Shown here: one piece after another, positions 25,071 to 39,257 of the stretch | Layout of the letters: every line of letters begins with the position of its first letter | Numbering within the stretch: position 1 is the first letter of the stretch | Assembly: GCF_963583255.1 (NCBI RefSeq) | Contig: NC_084803.1 | Location: 12,508,478 to 12,572,477, forward strand | Origin: Pyrus communis | Taxonomy: Eukaryota > Streptophyta > Magnoliopsida > Rosales > Rosaceae | Direction of reading: 5' to 3' | Length of the DNA stretch: 64,000 bases | Position numbers and translations under genes: made by a program | Notes under the pieces: generated by a model | The model's input: only the letters and a program-made list of their open reading frames with translations | What the model was told of the DNA's origin: nothing | The model's database searches: none

Positions 25071-25553
25071 ACTAATTGCTCTTAAACTAATTACTCTTAA
25101 ACTAATATATTGTTACAGTTACATTTCCGTCAGAGAGAATATAAAACTAGTAAATTAGATACAACCAACGAGAATGTTTAAATGAACGATGACAAAGAGA
25201 CCTATCATCATATTATATTATGATTTTTTATACGGACCAGAAAGAAAGAAAAGGTCTTTTCTGAATTCTCATGCACCTCGTATTGACAGATTCTCTTAAA
25301 TAAAAACACACAAAAACAAAATCAAAACTAGAAAATTCTAATTTCTATATACATTACGCGCCCCAACTCTGACTCAGTTGCCTCTCTCTCTCTCTCTAAC
25401 TGTCTCTGTCTCTGTATCTGTATCTGCTTGAAGTTCAGCACCTTTTTTAAATCATGGCTTCCTTCAAAGTCGAGCAAGAATAACACAATCCCCGAAAGCT
25501 TCTTCCTTTTTCCTTTTTTTCGTTTTTGTCCCCACGCGCACTGAGCAAGCAAA

Positions 25554-28500
25554 ATGGCTCACCTTCTCAGAGACAGAGTATTCGGAAGCTCCAGACGACA
25601 CTCCCAAAACGCCAATCCAATTCCTATTCCAATCCAACCCGCCATGCCCGTTCACACAGTTGAAGGCCTCCCCAACCCATTTGGGGAACTGGGTCCGACC
25701 CTCTCGGATTCGGAGCTCCGGGAAACAGTCTACGAGATCTTAGTCGGAGCCTGCCGGAGCTCCGGGCCTAAACCGCTCACCTACGTCCCGCAGTCCGAGA
25801 AGACCGACCGGAGTGCTCTGACTTCACTGCCGTCGTCGCTTCAGAGGTCGACGTCGTCGGCGGCGAGCCGGTTCAAGAAGGCGCTGGGTATGAAGTCGGC
25901 TTCTGGGAGGAGACTCGGTGGCGGGGACTCCGTGAGTCAGGGGAAGAGTAAGTGGACCGGGACGGTTTGGGAGCTTGTGAGGGTTCAGATGAAGGTTTCG
26001 GAGCAGACTGATACGAGGGTCCGGAGAGCACTTTTGAGGGTTGCTGCTGGTCAGGTGTGAATTGTGATTTGAAAGACTCTTTTTTTAATGGGGATTCTGG
26101 GTTGTGTTTGGTTGCTGAGAAAATGATAGAAAAGATAGAAAAATGAAGTTAGAATGATAGAAAATCGACAATTGGGGGAAGGAGAAATCAAAGTTGCAAC
26201 ATTTTAATCAAAATTTGGTTTTAAATTTTGACACTTTTGTTACGAGCGATAATCTATGTTAAACTAATCTATAAGAACTCGTGTGCACATGGGAGCTCAT
26301 CCGCTCTAGCCAATGTGGCGCTAGCATCTTCAACTTTTTACACTCTATAATCTTTTTAAATTTGGCATTTCTAGAGAATGTGTATTATCTTAGTGAGTTA
26401 TGAGTATTGAATTTGAATCCTTTATTTTTGGCTGTTTGTGTTATCTCTAATCCAGCTTAGTGAATTGTTGGTATTTGTCTCTGTTTTAGCTTGGACGGCG
26501 AATAGAATGCATGGTATTGCCCCTTGAGCTATTACAGCAGTTCAAGTCTTCTGATTTTCCTACCCAACAAGAATATGAAGCTTGGCAGAGGAGAAACTTG
26601 AGGGTTCTCGAAGCCGGACTTCTTTTGTATCCTTATTTGCCCTTAGATAAGAGAGACACTGCTCCTCAACAACTCCGGAAGATTATTCACGGGGCCTTAG
26701 ATAAACCCATAGAAACTGGAAAGCACACTGAGTCGATGCAAGTTCTCTACAATGTTGTTATGTCTCTTGCTAACAGATCAGTTGATGGTTCTGTTTCTGA
26801 GACGTGCCACTGGGCTGATGGGTTTCCGTTCAACCTTAGGCTCTACCAAATGCTACTAGAATCGTGTTTTGACCCGAATGAAGAAACATCTGTTATTGAA
26901 GAGCTTGAAGAGGTTTTTGACCTCATAAAGAAGACCTGGGTAGTCCTCGGAATAAACCAAATGCTGCATAATCTTTGTTTCTCGTGGGTTTTATTTCATC
27001 GTTATGTTACAACTGGCCAAGTAGATAACGACCTGCTGCTTGCGTCCAGTAACCTGTTGGCGGAAGTTGAGCAAGATGCCTATGGCACAAAAGATCCATC
27101 TTACTTGAAGATCTTAAGTTCGACATTGAGTTCGATATTGGGTTGGGCTGAGAAAAGGCTTCTCGCTTACCGAGATAATTTCCACAGTGGCAATATAGAA
27201 GCAATGGAAAACAGTCTCTCTCTGGGATTATTATCAGCAAAAATACTGTTTCAAGATATTTCTCATGAATACCGTAGGAAGAGGAAAGAAACTAATGTGG
27301 GTTATGACAAGGTTGATGCTTACATAAGATCTTCAATATGCTCCGCTTTTGCGCAGGCAAGTTTCCATTTTATTTTTAGGCTTCCATTAAATAAAGAGGC
27401 CGTAAACAATGTATATTATGATAGGAAATATTCTTTTTATGCCTGTTTCTTGTCGACAATTTATTGGAAAATCAGGTCGATAAACTTTTGCTGTCCAGAT
27501 TTCTGGTATAATATACTGATCAAGTTTTTATATGTTGTCGTAAGGCAGAAACTGGAAAAGGTAGGTTCTAGCAAGCGTTACTCGAAAAGCCAAAACAATC
27601 TTCCTGTCCTTACCGCCCTTGCACAAGATGTTAGCAAGCTGGCTTTTAGTGAGAAGGAGATATTTGGTCCAGTATTGAAGAGATGGCACCCTCTTGCAAC
27701 AGGCATCGCTATGGCTACACTGCATTCTTGCTATGGAAATGAGCTAAAGCAATTTGTGGCGGGTATCAGTGATTTGACGCCGGACACTATACAAGTGCTT
27801 AGAGCTGCTGACAAATTGGAAAAAGATCTTGTGCAGATTGCCGTCGAAGATTTAGTGGATAGTGAGGATGGTGGAATGTCGATCATAAGGGAGATGCCTC
27901 CTTACGAGGCTGAAGCTGTAATTGCCAATCTGGCAAAGGCTTGGATAAGGACAAGAGTAGACAGGCCGAGGGAATGGGTTGATAGAAATCTGCATCAAGA
28001 GGTATGCATTTTCTGTTTCCACGCACCGAAAAAGTTGACAAACAAGAGATACAAGCCTCGGTGCTTGTTTTCTAACATAAAAGTATTTTTTGCTGAAATT
28101 TCTTTCGACAGGTATGGAATCCAAGGGCAAACAAAGAGCGGTTTGCTCCTTCTGCTGTTGAAGTTTTACGCATTGTAGATGATACGTTGGAAGCATTCTT
28201 TATGTTGCCGATACCCATGCATTCTGTCTTGGTTCCAGAACTGTTGATCGGTCTAGACAAATGTATTCAACATTATATCTTGAAGGCCAAATCTGGTTGC
28301 GGTATAAATATTTCATAGCTTGCACTGGTACATTGAATTTTTAGTTTTTGATCTCCATAATGACCGCCAGTTCTCTGTTACTTGTGCAGGGACCGGAAAC
28401 ACTTTCATTCCCACTTTACCTGCTTTGACCAGATGCTCAGCAGGGTCAAAATATGGTGTGTTCAAGAAAAAGGAAAGGTTGCATATAAGTCAGAGAAGGA

Positions 28501-29321
28501 AATCTCAGGTTGGAAGTACAAATGGGGACAGCTCATTTGGGATTCCGCAACTTTGCGTTCGCATTAATACTTTGCAGCTTATTCGAATGGAATTGGGAGT
28601 TTTCGAGAAGAGGATAATTTCCCATCTTGGGAGCTCTGAAACCCCTCGGGAGGACAATATCGCAAACGGAGTGGGCAAAATGTTTGAGCTTTCCACATCT
28701 GCTTGTGTTGAAGGGATCCAACAACTTTGTGAGGCAACAGCATACAAGGTCGTTTTCCATGACCTAAGTCATGTCCTTTTTGACGGCTTGTATATTGTGG
28801 GAGTTTCGTCGTCTAGGATTGAGCCATTTCTTCAGGAGCTTGAGCAATATTTGGAGATTATTTCGTCAACTGTCCATGACAGAGTTAGAACACGTGTCAT
28901 TACTGATGTAATGAGGGCTTCTATTGACGGGTTCTTGTTGGTTTTGCTAGCTGGAGGACCTTCTCGCACTTTCACGCGGAAAGATTCTGACTTAATCGAG
29001 GAGGATTTTAGGTTTCTAACTGATTTATTCTGGTCGAACGGGGATGGACTGCCAGCTGATGTGATTGATAAGTTATCTACCACTATTAAAGGTATCCTCC
29101 CTCTGTACGGTATTGATACTGACAGCCTTGTTGAACAGTTCAAACGTGCAACCCTGGAGAACCATGGATCTTCTGCTAAATCTCGGCTTCCAATGCCTCC
29201 AACTACAGGCGAGTGGACCTCCAACGAACCAAACACACTTCTACGCGTCTTGTGTTATCGGAATGACGAGACTGCAGCAAAGTTCCTAAAGAAGACTTAT
29301 AACTTGCCTAAGAAGCTGTAG
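25554..29321 (+). CDS. MUN-domain (DUF810) unc-13-like protein, 5 exons, 980 aa
   Basis: Coding exons by splice signals and phase are 25554-26054, 26490-27356, 27549-28001, 28112-28301 and 28390-29321; together they give 981 codons including the stop. The N-terminus carries NPFGELGPTLSDSELRET and YEILVGACRSSG, hallmarks of the plant DUF810/MUN family to which PATROL1 belongs. The MUN region covers roughly residues 480-930 and ends in NEPNTLLRVLCYRNDE. PATROL1 tethers plasma-membrane cargo such as the AHA1 proton pump; unc-13/Munc13 proteins prime vesicle fusion. By length (980 versus about 950) and sequence this is nearer Arabidopsis At2g20010/At2g25800 than PATROL1 (about 1,100), so the cargo is unknown. 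The intron after exon 2 is GC-AG. The gene is convergent with STT3A. Confidence 0.92.
27357..27548 (+). other. GC-AG intron, 192 bp, frame-open
   Basis: The 5' splice site is CAG|GCAAGT, a strong match to the consensus for the minor GC-AG class, and the acceptor is GGCAG|AAACTG. The intron is 64 codons long, a multiple of three and free of stops, so a retained transcript would stay in frame and add 64 residues. Family alignment (FAQ followed by KLEKV) supports splicing as the normal outcome. Confidence 0.8.
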
Positions 29322-30271
29322 CAACTTTGAAAAGATTGATGAAGGATAAATTCATCGGTTGAGTAAGGATCATTTCGGCTTGGCATATCCACGGCATCAC
29401 TCGCTGAAAACTCTGTTATCGTGTTTTTGTCGGAAGAGCTGTTCAGTTTGGGGGCAGAATATAGAGATGTATAGCATATTTATTGGTCCACATTCTTCTT
29501 GTTTGGAGCTTTCACCACTGTCAGTCCAGAACTTCAAGCAAGCAGTGGACTTGTTCTTAGTGCATAGCAAATATTTATACTGTTCTTTATTCTAATGTGT
29601 CGATTACAATTTGTTTGCCGAATGCAGCGGGGATGCTTCAGTTCTCTTCCTCCGTCGAGTTTTTTCCACTATGCCACCGGCACAGCACGAGAAAAACTGC
29701 ACGATACGAAGAACGACAAATCTAAAATCTAGCCGGTTACGTGAATTCAGACAGAGTGAGGTTTGGAGAAAATTGCAGATTTTTGTTTTAACTTTGATGC
29801 GTACGTATATAAGCCATGGTCTGTAACATTTATTCTTTTGTTAGCACCTACATTTTTTCGACTGTTTTCGCCCTAGGCTTGTTATTCTTCGTGATGAATA
29901 ATGGAATATCTTTCTGTTCGTTTTTACGAATATGTTTCACCAGATTGAACAGGAAATACAATCGTGTTAGCCTCCAGTTATCGCCCGTGTCCACAGTCCG
30001 AATTTGCCTCAGTATTTTTTTTTTACCTAAACAATCTGTTATAAAGATTTGCGTTTCGTAAAAAGAGTATACAAGTCAAAATCCATACCAGAAGGGACTA
30101 CAAAATCTTTGATCCATTTGTGTTTCGCAAGAAATGAACAACTAAAACTATGCCTGTTCTCAATCACTCTCTCCAGAGGCCCTCTCAGCGTTTCTGTATA
30201 CGTACCATATGAGATTACAGATAAGTAACCACAGATAGTTTCCCTCCCTACGACAGAAACATAAATGACTT
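29322..30271. other. convergent intergenic spacer (MUN 3' end / STT3A 3' end)
   Basis: About 950 bp between the stop codons of two tail-to-tail genes. It should hold both 3' untranslated regions. No other gene is visible; the open frames here are short and not gene-like. Confidence 0.6.
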
Positions 30272-33200
30272 TCAGTGCCAAGGATTCCTTTTCGTTCCAC
30301 TCTTCTTTGCGCTACTCGTTGGGCTTGATTTCTGCAAAGAAAACACATTCAGTTCCCCTTAGATCGATAGAACTAGTAGCCTTTACAATCGACAGTACTG
30401 AGGAAGAGTGATGATCAACATACCGCTTTTGACTTCTTTGTCTTTCCTCGGATCCTGTTCTTTGGCGGTTTTAGTTTGTATAACCGAACCATCCAGTGGT
30501 GAGTTGTGAATACCTACATTGATTAAGATCCACAACATAGTCAGAAACCGGCGTGTTTTAAGTTTTGAATAATCACTTGACGTCATATTACTCGAATATA
30601 ATCTCAAACTAAACGTTTATATCGTCTGACCTCTTCAAAATGAGTCAGTTTGAAATATTTCTTTCCGATTTCTGTTCGCCTCACCCTATCGAAGCCTTTA
30701 CCGTCTGTGTCCACAAACCTAAAGTAAAAGAACACAAGATGCACTATATTACTCACGGCTGGAACAAAAGAAACAAAGAAAATATGAAAAACTCTACAAA
30801 TTAGCAACCAATGTTACGCAAATGCAGACCTGTAATAACAGAGCTTGTACATGAGAGAATTTAGCATAGTGGGGGTCGCCTGATTGTCGATGCGATACTG
30901 TCCATCCCTCTTTAGAAACGAAGACAATGTAAGACACAGCTAACAACTCAACAATAACATCGCTAATAACTCAAGAGTCTCAATTCATATCCAGTTAGAA
31001 AACAAAAAAGACGACGAAAGAAACCAGGGACTCACTAGGTAATCAGGTTCCTTGATATGAGGGAATACGCCCCCTCCGATCCGGACCATCCACAAGAACT
31101 TATTAATATCATCACTGGGGTAGCCAACAAGACCTGATAAGTAAAGTTTATCTATCAGAATAAGGTTTTACTTTCTTTTTTATAATAAGATCTCATCGTG
31201 ATCAAAGGAATCAACCTCCAAAAACAACGAGGACGTATTTTACATCCAAAGAGTTGAAAATTTCCCAAGCAGCCTTTTCTGGAGAAGACATGGCAGTACC
31301 CACAGTTGCAATATGCGTGTTGTTCCATGTGTTGTTGTCAACAATGACAGTGCGATTAGCCATGGCAGTAGTTTGGTACCCATAATCCCACCAAGACGCG
31401 ACCTGTAACAAGTTTATTCAAGAATGAATGTTAGTTAATATCTTCATTCCGCAAAAGGCGCGGTCTTTGTCTGTCAAATTAAATTGAGTTGATGTAGGGG
31501 CTAAAAAGAACACGGTGAAGAACTCACTTTATCATCCACCTCAGTGTTGTGGCTTAACCACGCATAAGCCTCTCTAAAATCATCAAAAACATGGAGACCA
31601 TCATGTGACTGAGATGTTAGAACAATAGATGGGGCTGAATACGCTTCTGCTGCTGCCCAGACACAATGAACCTACAAAACAAATGATAACTTCAGAGGCC
31701 ATCTTTATCAATTAAAATTTCAGTAGATAAAGTCCCCTCCGAAAAAACACTTGATAAACTCTTGATATTGGGCCATAACATACTAGTGCATACAGAATTC
31801 ATATGTAACGGAATCAGAGGCGTGGTTTAAATCACACAAAATAGAGAAATAAGAAAATTTATATACCACATAGAAGGCTCCAAGCAACACAAGGAGAAAA
31901 ATAGCAAGAACGGATCCCTCAAATGGTAAAACCAGAAGCCTCTTTTCAATTTGAGATTTAATGGAAGGCTTTTCAACTGGTTCCTTTTCCTTCTTCCTGT
32001 TCTTTCTTGAGGGTCTCTCCTTTAATGTGTCAGCACTTTTATCTGTTTTTGTTTTCGGTACTTCATTCTGGGGTACAGTGCTCTCAGAACTGGTTTCCCC
32101 TGCCTTAAAGGTCAAGAAGACAAAATCAATGCTAAACCTGAATAACTTATAAGAAGGCGGGGGGAAATGAAACCAACAGCGAAAAGGATGCTTACATCAA
32201 CTTGGGGAGGCCCTGGTAAACCAGGTAGCTGAAACTTGATTGATCGTGTGAAAACGTCAAAAGCTTCGGAGAGAGCAATCCCAGACAAGATGCATGCTGC
32301 TGGAGCAAGTACCAGCATAAGCCGCACCTGTGATATTAGTGGAAATTGGAAAATAATATTAACATGAATTAACATGAACACTGGAAGAAAACTTAAATTT
32401 AGATAAGTCAATAATAGTTATTTACCATGACTCCGGAGAAATATACTGACGTTACAATATAAAGGATCACAAAAGAGCTTGCATCAGATAAAGGTGAAAA
32501 GCATGCCTACCAACAGATATATACCGTAAAAACAGTGGTTAGGAACATTGAATATCAGAATAAAATCAAAATGGAGTAAGTCGGAAATAAAAGGCAAAAT
32601 ATGTTTTAACGATTTGAATCTTACAATAATTCCAGCAGGAACCAAGAAGGCCAACACATTAATGTCCATAAAGTAAGAGGGCCAAGTAGGAGGCTGATGC
32701 TCACTAACACTAGCAATAATTGGTATGTACTTGCTCGCATAAGTTCTGAAATGAAAATATAAACATATAGAAGTTGCTTTATTTCTCAGTTAGGCAGCAC
32801 AGACATTTCAAGTAATTCAAGAACAATTATAGAATACAAACAGGTCAAATGGTGACTAACATCTCAAGTTGGGAAGCTGCTGGCCTCGAGGGACCAGAAG
32901 GGTGGTGAATTCTAAAAGAGTATTACTATATACATCAAAAAGATTCCAAATGATCCACTAACTTTTTCCGGTGAAACCCATTATTTTAGCGAATACCATA
33001 TTACCAAATCATTTACTAAATTACTTTGGTATTCCAAATTTGAGATGTATTTTGGTGCTTGCAGTATTATGCATTCTAAAAGAATTAGCTTGCCACATCA
33101 GGCCCTCTGAATAATATATCAGACCAAAGCCAGATGTTTGGACAGTTTCAAAACCAGTTCCTCCAAATTAAGTTGCGCCCCGAACTGAAATTGCTGCTTC

Positions 33201-36200
33201 GGTCAAGTGAGTTCATCCATTAAACCAAAGGTTCGCAAACGACGAACACACATAACTAGCGAATTATGTACTTACGGATCAAGTAAACTTAGACTTCGCC
33301 CACTCCATCCCTTTGTTGGGCTTGAAGCTACCAGAGCTACGAGTACTGCTACGACAGCTAAACATATGAGCCTGGAAAAGTAACATGAGAGGCATCAAGA
33401 TCAATTATGTGTTTAATCTGTGAGACCCTCAACAAATTTAAAAAACAGAACAAGTGAATCATACAGGCCAATGGATACAACAAGCGTGACAGCCACTTTG
33501 AACATTTTTGGAGAGAGAATCCCTTTGATATAGTACACGAAAGCGACCACATGTATAATAATAAAAACCTGCAGAAGAAAATACAGCAACGATAAAACAA
33601 AGTAAGAAAGATGAGGTTATGACCTGCACGGGATACAAACTATCTGGAAAAAAATGAAGAAAACAGACTTCTAATTAGTTCCAAATTCAGGCAATTCCCT
33701 TCTTTAAGTTCTACTAACTGCAAAGCTTCTCCATATTTGCTAACCTTCTATAAGAATTATCTAAGTCCATTAAAGAGCAACCATATACTTTAAAACTGCT
33801 TAATGAAAACCAAGCTCTTATAACTTTATAAGTGGCTCAGTCCAAAAAAAAGAAGAACACTCATACGAAGACGTGAACTAGCATCTTCAGAACCTTATTA
33901 ACTCAGTATGAGACGTCTTTTACAAGTGTTTTGAAAATAACCGAAAGCTAAGACATGCTCCAGTATCAGAAAATGAAAAGTCAATGAGAAAAGAAAGTTG
34001 GGAAATGCTCACCAAGAAGGATGCAAAATGTTCTGATGTCATGACTGCATTGAATCCAACTACCGGCACCAAAGCGGCTAACAATGTTCCCAAGACCACC
34101 TACATTAGCAAAGCTACGATTTCAATAGGAACCAAGGGTCATTTAAATGTATCAATTTTATAGTCACCATTCTTTTTCATCTAGTATTTCTAGCTACAAA
34201 CTAACAAAGCGCAAGAATGTTAGTATGCATTCTTCAATTTTAACGCCAAATGCATGTTCCACTTGCTTTCAATAAAAAAATAGCATCGTCAGTGCTGAGG
34301 ATACTTACAAGAGGAGCGTATGCAATGTATAAACGAGATGAGTAGCGACCAGTTACAATGCAGAGAAGCACATGCATTGGAATCAGGTTAATAATAAATG
34401 TGTAGCCTCCCCAAGAGCAAACCTGAAGCAATGAAACAAATGCAAGTAAACATAAATTCGACAGAAAATGTAAGGTTACAAAAGCACAAACAACATTAGA
34501 ACATATACTTACCATGTAAAAGTATGCTATGGCATTAAGAGTTGCATAAAAGAGGGATCCTGTATTCAGTGTCTGCATATATTGCATAATGTAATCAGAA
34601 GATATTGAAGCACATTAAACATAATCCCTGTAATACATATATAGTATATACTAATGAAGATCCATCAGAAACAAATTCATAAGGTGATCCTACTCAATGG
34701 TCAACAGAATCAGATCATTCTTTGAAACAACCATGCACCTAACAGAATAAAATAAAGTTGTCTTTTACCAAACCTAACCTTTATATATAGATAGAAAGTG
34801 AAGATCAAAGCAAAAATAGCCACAGCTTCATTGTCATAGCTTCCAGCCACAGAACGAGAAATATATGATGGGACCTACAAATGAAAACATAAAAAAGGGC
34901 AGTTAAGAATTTGCATTACCATGTCCACATGTTGTAGAGTTAAAAATACCTGCTATTGTAATTTACCATAGCTATAAGAGCTGCAGCTGTTAGTCCAGCA
35001 CCAGCACCCTTAACTTCCTGAAGAAAGAGGCAATTGAACACCATCAAGAAATTGGAGGAAGATAACCAAAATCTACAAAAATAACTAAGGCATGAATACA
35101 AACCCGAGTCAGAAGGTAAGTCGCCCATGATGTGAAAGCAGAGAATATTGGCGCAGTAAATACACAAATAGTTTCCACAGAAAGAGGAATGTTCAAAGAA
35201 TTCAAAAACCTGATATAAGAGAGAAATAAATCATAAATATCGGCAAAAATAGGAATCATTGTCAAGTAGGTCCCTTTCCTTTTCTCCCTTAGGGTTGTGG
35301 TGAACTCATACTCAGTAGTTAAAATTCAGAAGAAAAGAAATTTCTTTCTAGCATATCTATTATAAATGGTCATACTCACCACCACAGGGATCCTGCGGTC
35401 AAGGTCAATCCAGGGTAAACAGTTCCACCAATCACACGACCAAGAGGATACCTAGAATGTAATTTCAAGAAAGTTTAAATTCAGATTGCTGAATTATGTA
35501 ATCTAAGGAAATCAAAACAGTAACCCTGCCATGAAGTTTGAAAAGCCAGAAAAATCAGAAATTACCAGGTTCGATCATCAAACCAGTTCCAAAAATCGTA
35601 TATTCCATTCTTCGTTAGAAACTGAAAACAACAAAGAAAGCTGTCATCAAACCAGTTCCAGAAATTATATTCCATTACAATATAGTAAGATGAATCAGCG
35701 CATGCTCTGACAGTAAAATTCAAAACTTTCAAATATATTTGATCAAAAGCAATGCCAACGTATTCAGCTTATAACTTCTAGGCGCAAGACAACCGAAACT
35801 TGAATTAAACGGAAAAAATGATAAAGAAACCAAACCTGAGTGACTCTGTAATTGAAGTAAGGATCAAACTCGTGAATTACACTCTCGTACTTTATGACCT
35901 GTAGATTAATTCACACCGAAACACGAACATGAGTACGATACAAATACAAGATACCCTCCTTTTGATTACTGAGAAATGTAATTACGAATGATAAAAATTC
36001 AAAGTTACAACAGTTAGAACACAACAATTTACAGAATAACACAAAGGCAAACTGATACGAAACACCATTTGGTTCGATAATTCACAAGAGTAGATAATCA
36101 ATTGTAAAGTTGTATGATTTGCACTATAATATCCATATATATATGTACATCAATAGATAAATAATGTCAACACTGATGCATTTTCTAGGCTGCCAAACGA

Positions 36201-36392
36201 GCACCACCTGATTTTGATATCAATAAGAGATAGATCTACACAAACTGGAGAAAAGACAGTGATCGAAGGGCTCACAGAGAAGAGCCGGATCGAAAATGCG
36301 AGAACGCCGATCAGGATGAGGATGAAGAAGGAAAGGACATTTCCGAAAGCATGCCTCAAGGTCGTCCCGTTGGAGGTCTGCGAGGCCGCCAT
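30272..36392 (-). CDS. STT3A: oligosaccharyltransferase catalytic subunit STT3A, 23 exons, 779 aa
   Basis: STT3 transfers the Glc3Man9GlcNAc2 glycan from dolichyl diphosphate to Asn of N-x-S/T in the ER lumen. Exons, 5' to 3': 36276-36392, 35836-35898, 35566-35621, 35380-35451, 35104-35209, 34967-35017, 34779-34874, 34513-34572, 34309-34422, 34013-34099, 33465-33568, 33276-33371, 32625-32745, 32426-32506, 32196-32327, 31867-32103, 31528-31671, 31216-31402, 31036-31133, 30830-30909, 30631-30718, 30424-30513, 30272-30331; all phases agree. Catalytic features: [10 protein letters not shown] (acidic E49/D51), SVSE 353-356, WWDYGYQ from 583, DK/MI motif D650-x-x-K653-x-x-x-M657, and NRT/NNT sequons just after WWDYGYQ. 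Many membrane segments precede a lysine-rich C-terminal tail. A charged cytosolic insert (about 453-515, KNRKKEKEP) and the 779-residue length point to the A rather than the B paralogue. Confidence 0.96.
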
Positions 36393-37071
36393 TGACGGCC
36401 AAATCAAGCTCCGAGCTTTTGGAAGACCGATGGAGGAGACTGAGGTCTGAGGAGAGGAAGGGCTTTTGCGGGGCAGTGACTAAACCGAGTTGGGGAGAAG
36501 ACTTTGTCGCTCTATGCACAGAGAGAGAGAAGAGACAACTTGAATTTGGAAAGACGAAAATACCCCTGATATATAAATAATGAAGAGATATCCTAGTGTT
36601 TTACGGATTCAATAGTATTATTAAAAATATTGTTGGCGACATAATTTGAGAGATTTTAATAGATTCATAAATCTATGAATTTTTATAGAATTTAATTGAT
36701 TTGTAGATATTTTATGTATATTTTTTATTTAATTCCTTATAAATTTTGTGGTGAGAGGTGAGATATGTGGATGCTTAAAATACATTACAAAATCTCTTCA
36801 ATTCCCTCTAATTCCTCAACTTTGCCGAATTAAATTCAAATTATAATTAAATACACCTGAAATGTTATAAACTTCTTTAAAATTTTAATTCAATACACCT
36901 TGATTTCTAAAAATTTTAATAAACTATCTTAAAATTATGATTGAATATACAATAAATTTAAGAGAATCACTTAAAATCTTGATTGAATATTATCACTTAA
37001 ATTTCAAATAATCACTTGAAATCTTAATTGAATACACATTAAATTTTAAAGAATTAACATCTCATTAACAT
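36393..37071. other. STT3A upstream region and degenerate AT-rich repeats
   Basis: The first 150 bp are STT3A 5' untranslated/promoter sequence. From about 36780 to 37066 the words AATTGAATACAC, CTTGAAATCTTAATTG and AAATTTAAG recur at irregular spacing of about 45-55 bp, a decayed tandem or transposon remnant. The region ends in AACAT, the left target duplication of the solo LTR. Confidence 0.5.
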
Positions 37072-39257
37072 TGTAACAACCCGTTCCAAATTTTACGTTT
37101 TTATTTTATTTTAAAAGCGTGAATTTACGAAATTGCCCTAGAGGCAAGGACTTTGACTTCCGTTGACCATCGACTTGAGAGATGTGGGACTTATTGTTTA
37201 AGCATACCCTCGTAGTACTTTTTGATACGAACGTATAGGCGAAAGCCGTTTGCGAGTCTGGATTATAACGGTATAGTTACGGACGTTCGAAATTGATTAT
37301 TCAAGGTTTAGTGTTTATTTAAATTAAATCCCCACTTGTGGGAGAAGCCCAAAAAATCAGAAATGGAGGGAGGAAAGAAAGAAAAAAAAAAAAAAAAAAA
37401 AAAAAAAAGGAGGTGGTTTCCGTCCACCCGCACCCACCGCGGGTCCATCTTCCAAGGCCGATTCCGGCCAACTTCGGTGGAGTTTTTCGATGCCACCACC
37501 ACCATCTTGAAGCTCTCATTCCCCTCTACAAAACCCACCCAAGAACTACCTTGATTAACCATGGTATGAGACGGTTTGAGGCCACGAAAGTTGACGAAAA
37601 TCAATGGTGCTCCGGCCACCCTTTTTGATTTTCCGGCAAATCGGCAAAGCGATGGCCGATGCCACCACTTGGGCTTTGTAGCCCATCATCCCAGGAGCAA
37701 AACCCGACCAACCTTGACCCCGTTGGATCACTGTAGACGAGGAATCGACGTCGGGAAGTTTTAGGCACCCGCCGACTTTGTGGGCAAAATTGACCATCTT
37801 CCGTCCACTTTTGGACTTCGTGGCAGGTATGAAAGTTGCTCCACTCACTGAGATCTTCATTTATGTGAAGTTCGAGAATTTTTGGAAATAGTTGGATTTT
37901 CCGGCGAGTCGGGGTGGCCGACCGCCACCCGCGGCGGCGCGTGGCCAGTGGGCCGCCAATGCTATTTTTAGGCTATGTCAAATGTCTTGAATTCAGTTTT
38001 GTCATTTGAATGACGTAGGTTGATGGTTGGAACCTAAATTCGTTACGATACGTTACTTGATAAAAATGTGAATCGATGATCCGACCGTTGGATCGTCACC
38101 AAAATTGGATACATTATAATACGTAATATTTAAAGAGCATAGGAATTTATGGATCGGGAATCCGACTTACGGATCTTCCTGAATTGGATTTGTAAGTTAG
38201 TAAAATAAATGTCCACGGCCACTTGTTTTAGGCAATTGGCGGAGATCTGACCGTTGGATCGTAATGAAATTTTAATATGTTATTCTAGAAACATATTGTG
38301 GATCGTTGGGAGTTGCGGATTGGAAATCTGATATGCGGATCTTCCGGGTCAAGTTATACAGGGTTGTAAACCTTACCGTCGATATTTGATCGACGGTTGA
38401 CTTGTGGTCAATGGGTCTCAAACTATTTTAGAATGTCGTTGAGGTTGTGTTTTATGTGAATTACGTATTCTTCGGATAAGAGTTCTGAGATGTGATTTGA
38501 TAATTGGTCACAGGGACCAATCATTCAGGACGCCTCGATGCATGCGCTAGAGAATCATAGCGTGGACTCCAGGTGAGTGGATTTTTTCCTTTTTATCGTA
38601 CATATTGTTGAGAGTTTTATCAACACTTTTAAATTGATTAGGCATATTACCTTCGTATAATTATTGTGAATGCTTGAAGTACCTATATGAACTACGAATA
38701 GCTTGATCCATGTCCAGGGTACGTAGGCAGTCTAACGAGACGTTAGATGCAACCATAAAATATTTAAGACAAAAACCTTATTTGGGAAATTGAGTAATGC
38801 GAAGGAAATTGATAAAGACAAGTTTTAGTTTTGTGAATTAGTTAGTTAATTAGTGTTAATTGGGTTATCATGGATAATTATCCCTGAAAATAAGTAGTTC
38901 GGGAGTAGAGCGTTATTGATTGTACATTTCATACTGTATAGTTTATAATTGAAAATGCTACAACATGGTTGAGTGTTAGATTGCATCATGGTATATCCAT
39001 ATGTATACTACTTGCATATAATTATTGGGAATGCTTTCAAGTGCAAAGGTGGACGCATGACACCCAGGTAAGCTTCAGGTGAGTACATGTTGATGTTAGT
39101 GATGGTAGTGAGTACGATTGTGTTGAGATATAGTATAGCTCATAAACCTGCACCCCGGTGTTAGTGCTCCCGCCCGTGGCCAGGGCACAGTCCTTCACGT
39201 GATGTTCACCTCTCGCACCTTATGCTCACCTTGGATTCAAAGTAGGTGCACAATCTT

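Larger units (their letters stand above)
19776..25553. other. long AT-rich intergenic region between PPR and MUN genes
   Basis: No complete gene. A 24-base T run lies at 19857-19880, just upstream of the PPR gene. About 20290-21700 has the texture of decayed retrotransposon DNA (coding-like words without frames). Two small coding-like fragments (22185-22353 and 24203-24325), a G-rich minisatellite and a MITE are listed separately. A (CT)n tract at 25382-25397 precedes the MUN gene and probably lies in its 5' untranslated region. Confidence 0.5.

Noticed and set aside
28320..28389. Alternative start of the last MUN exon as a separate gene
   Set aside because: The ORF from 28320 runs through the last 70 bases of intron 4; acceptor GTGCAG at 28389 and phase join it to exon 4.
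37336..37628. Lysine-rich ORFs in the solo LTR
   Set aside because: Caused by the A27 run and chance open frames; LTRs of this type are non-coding.
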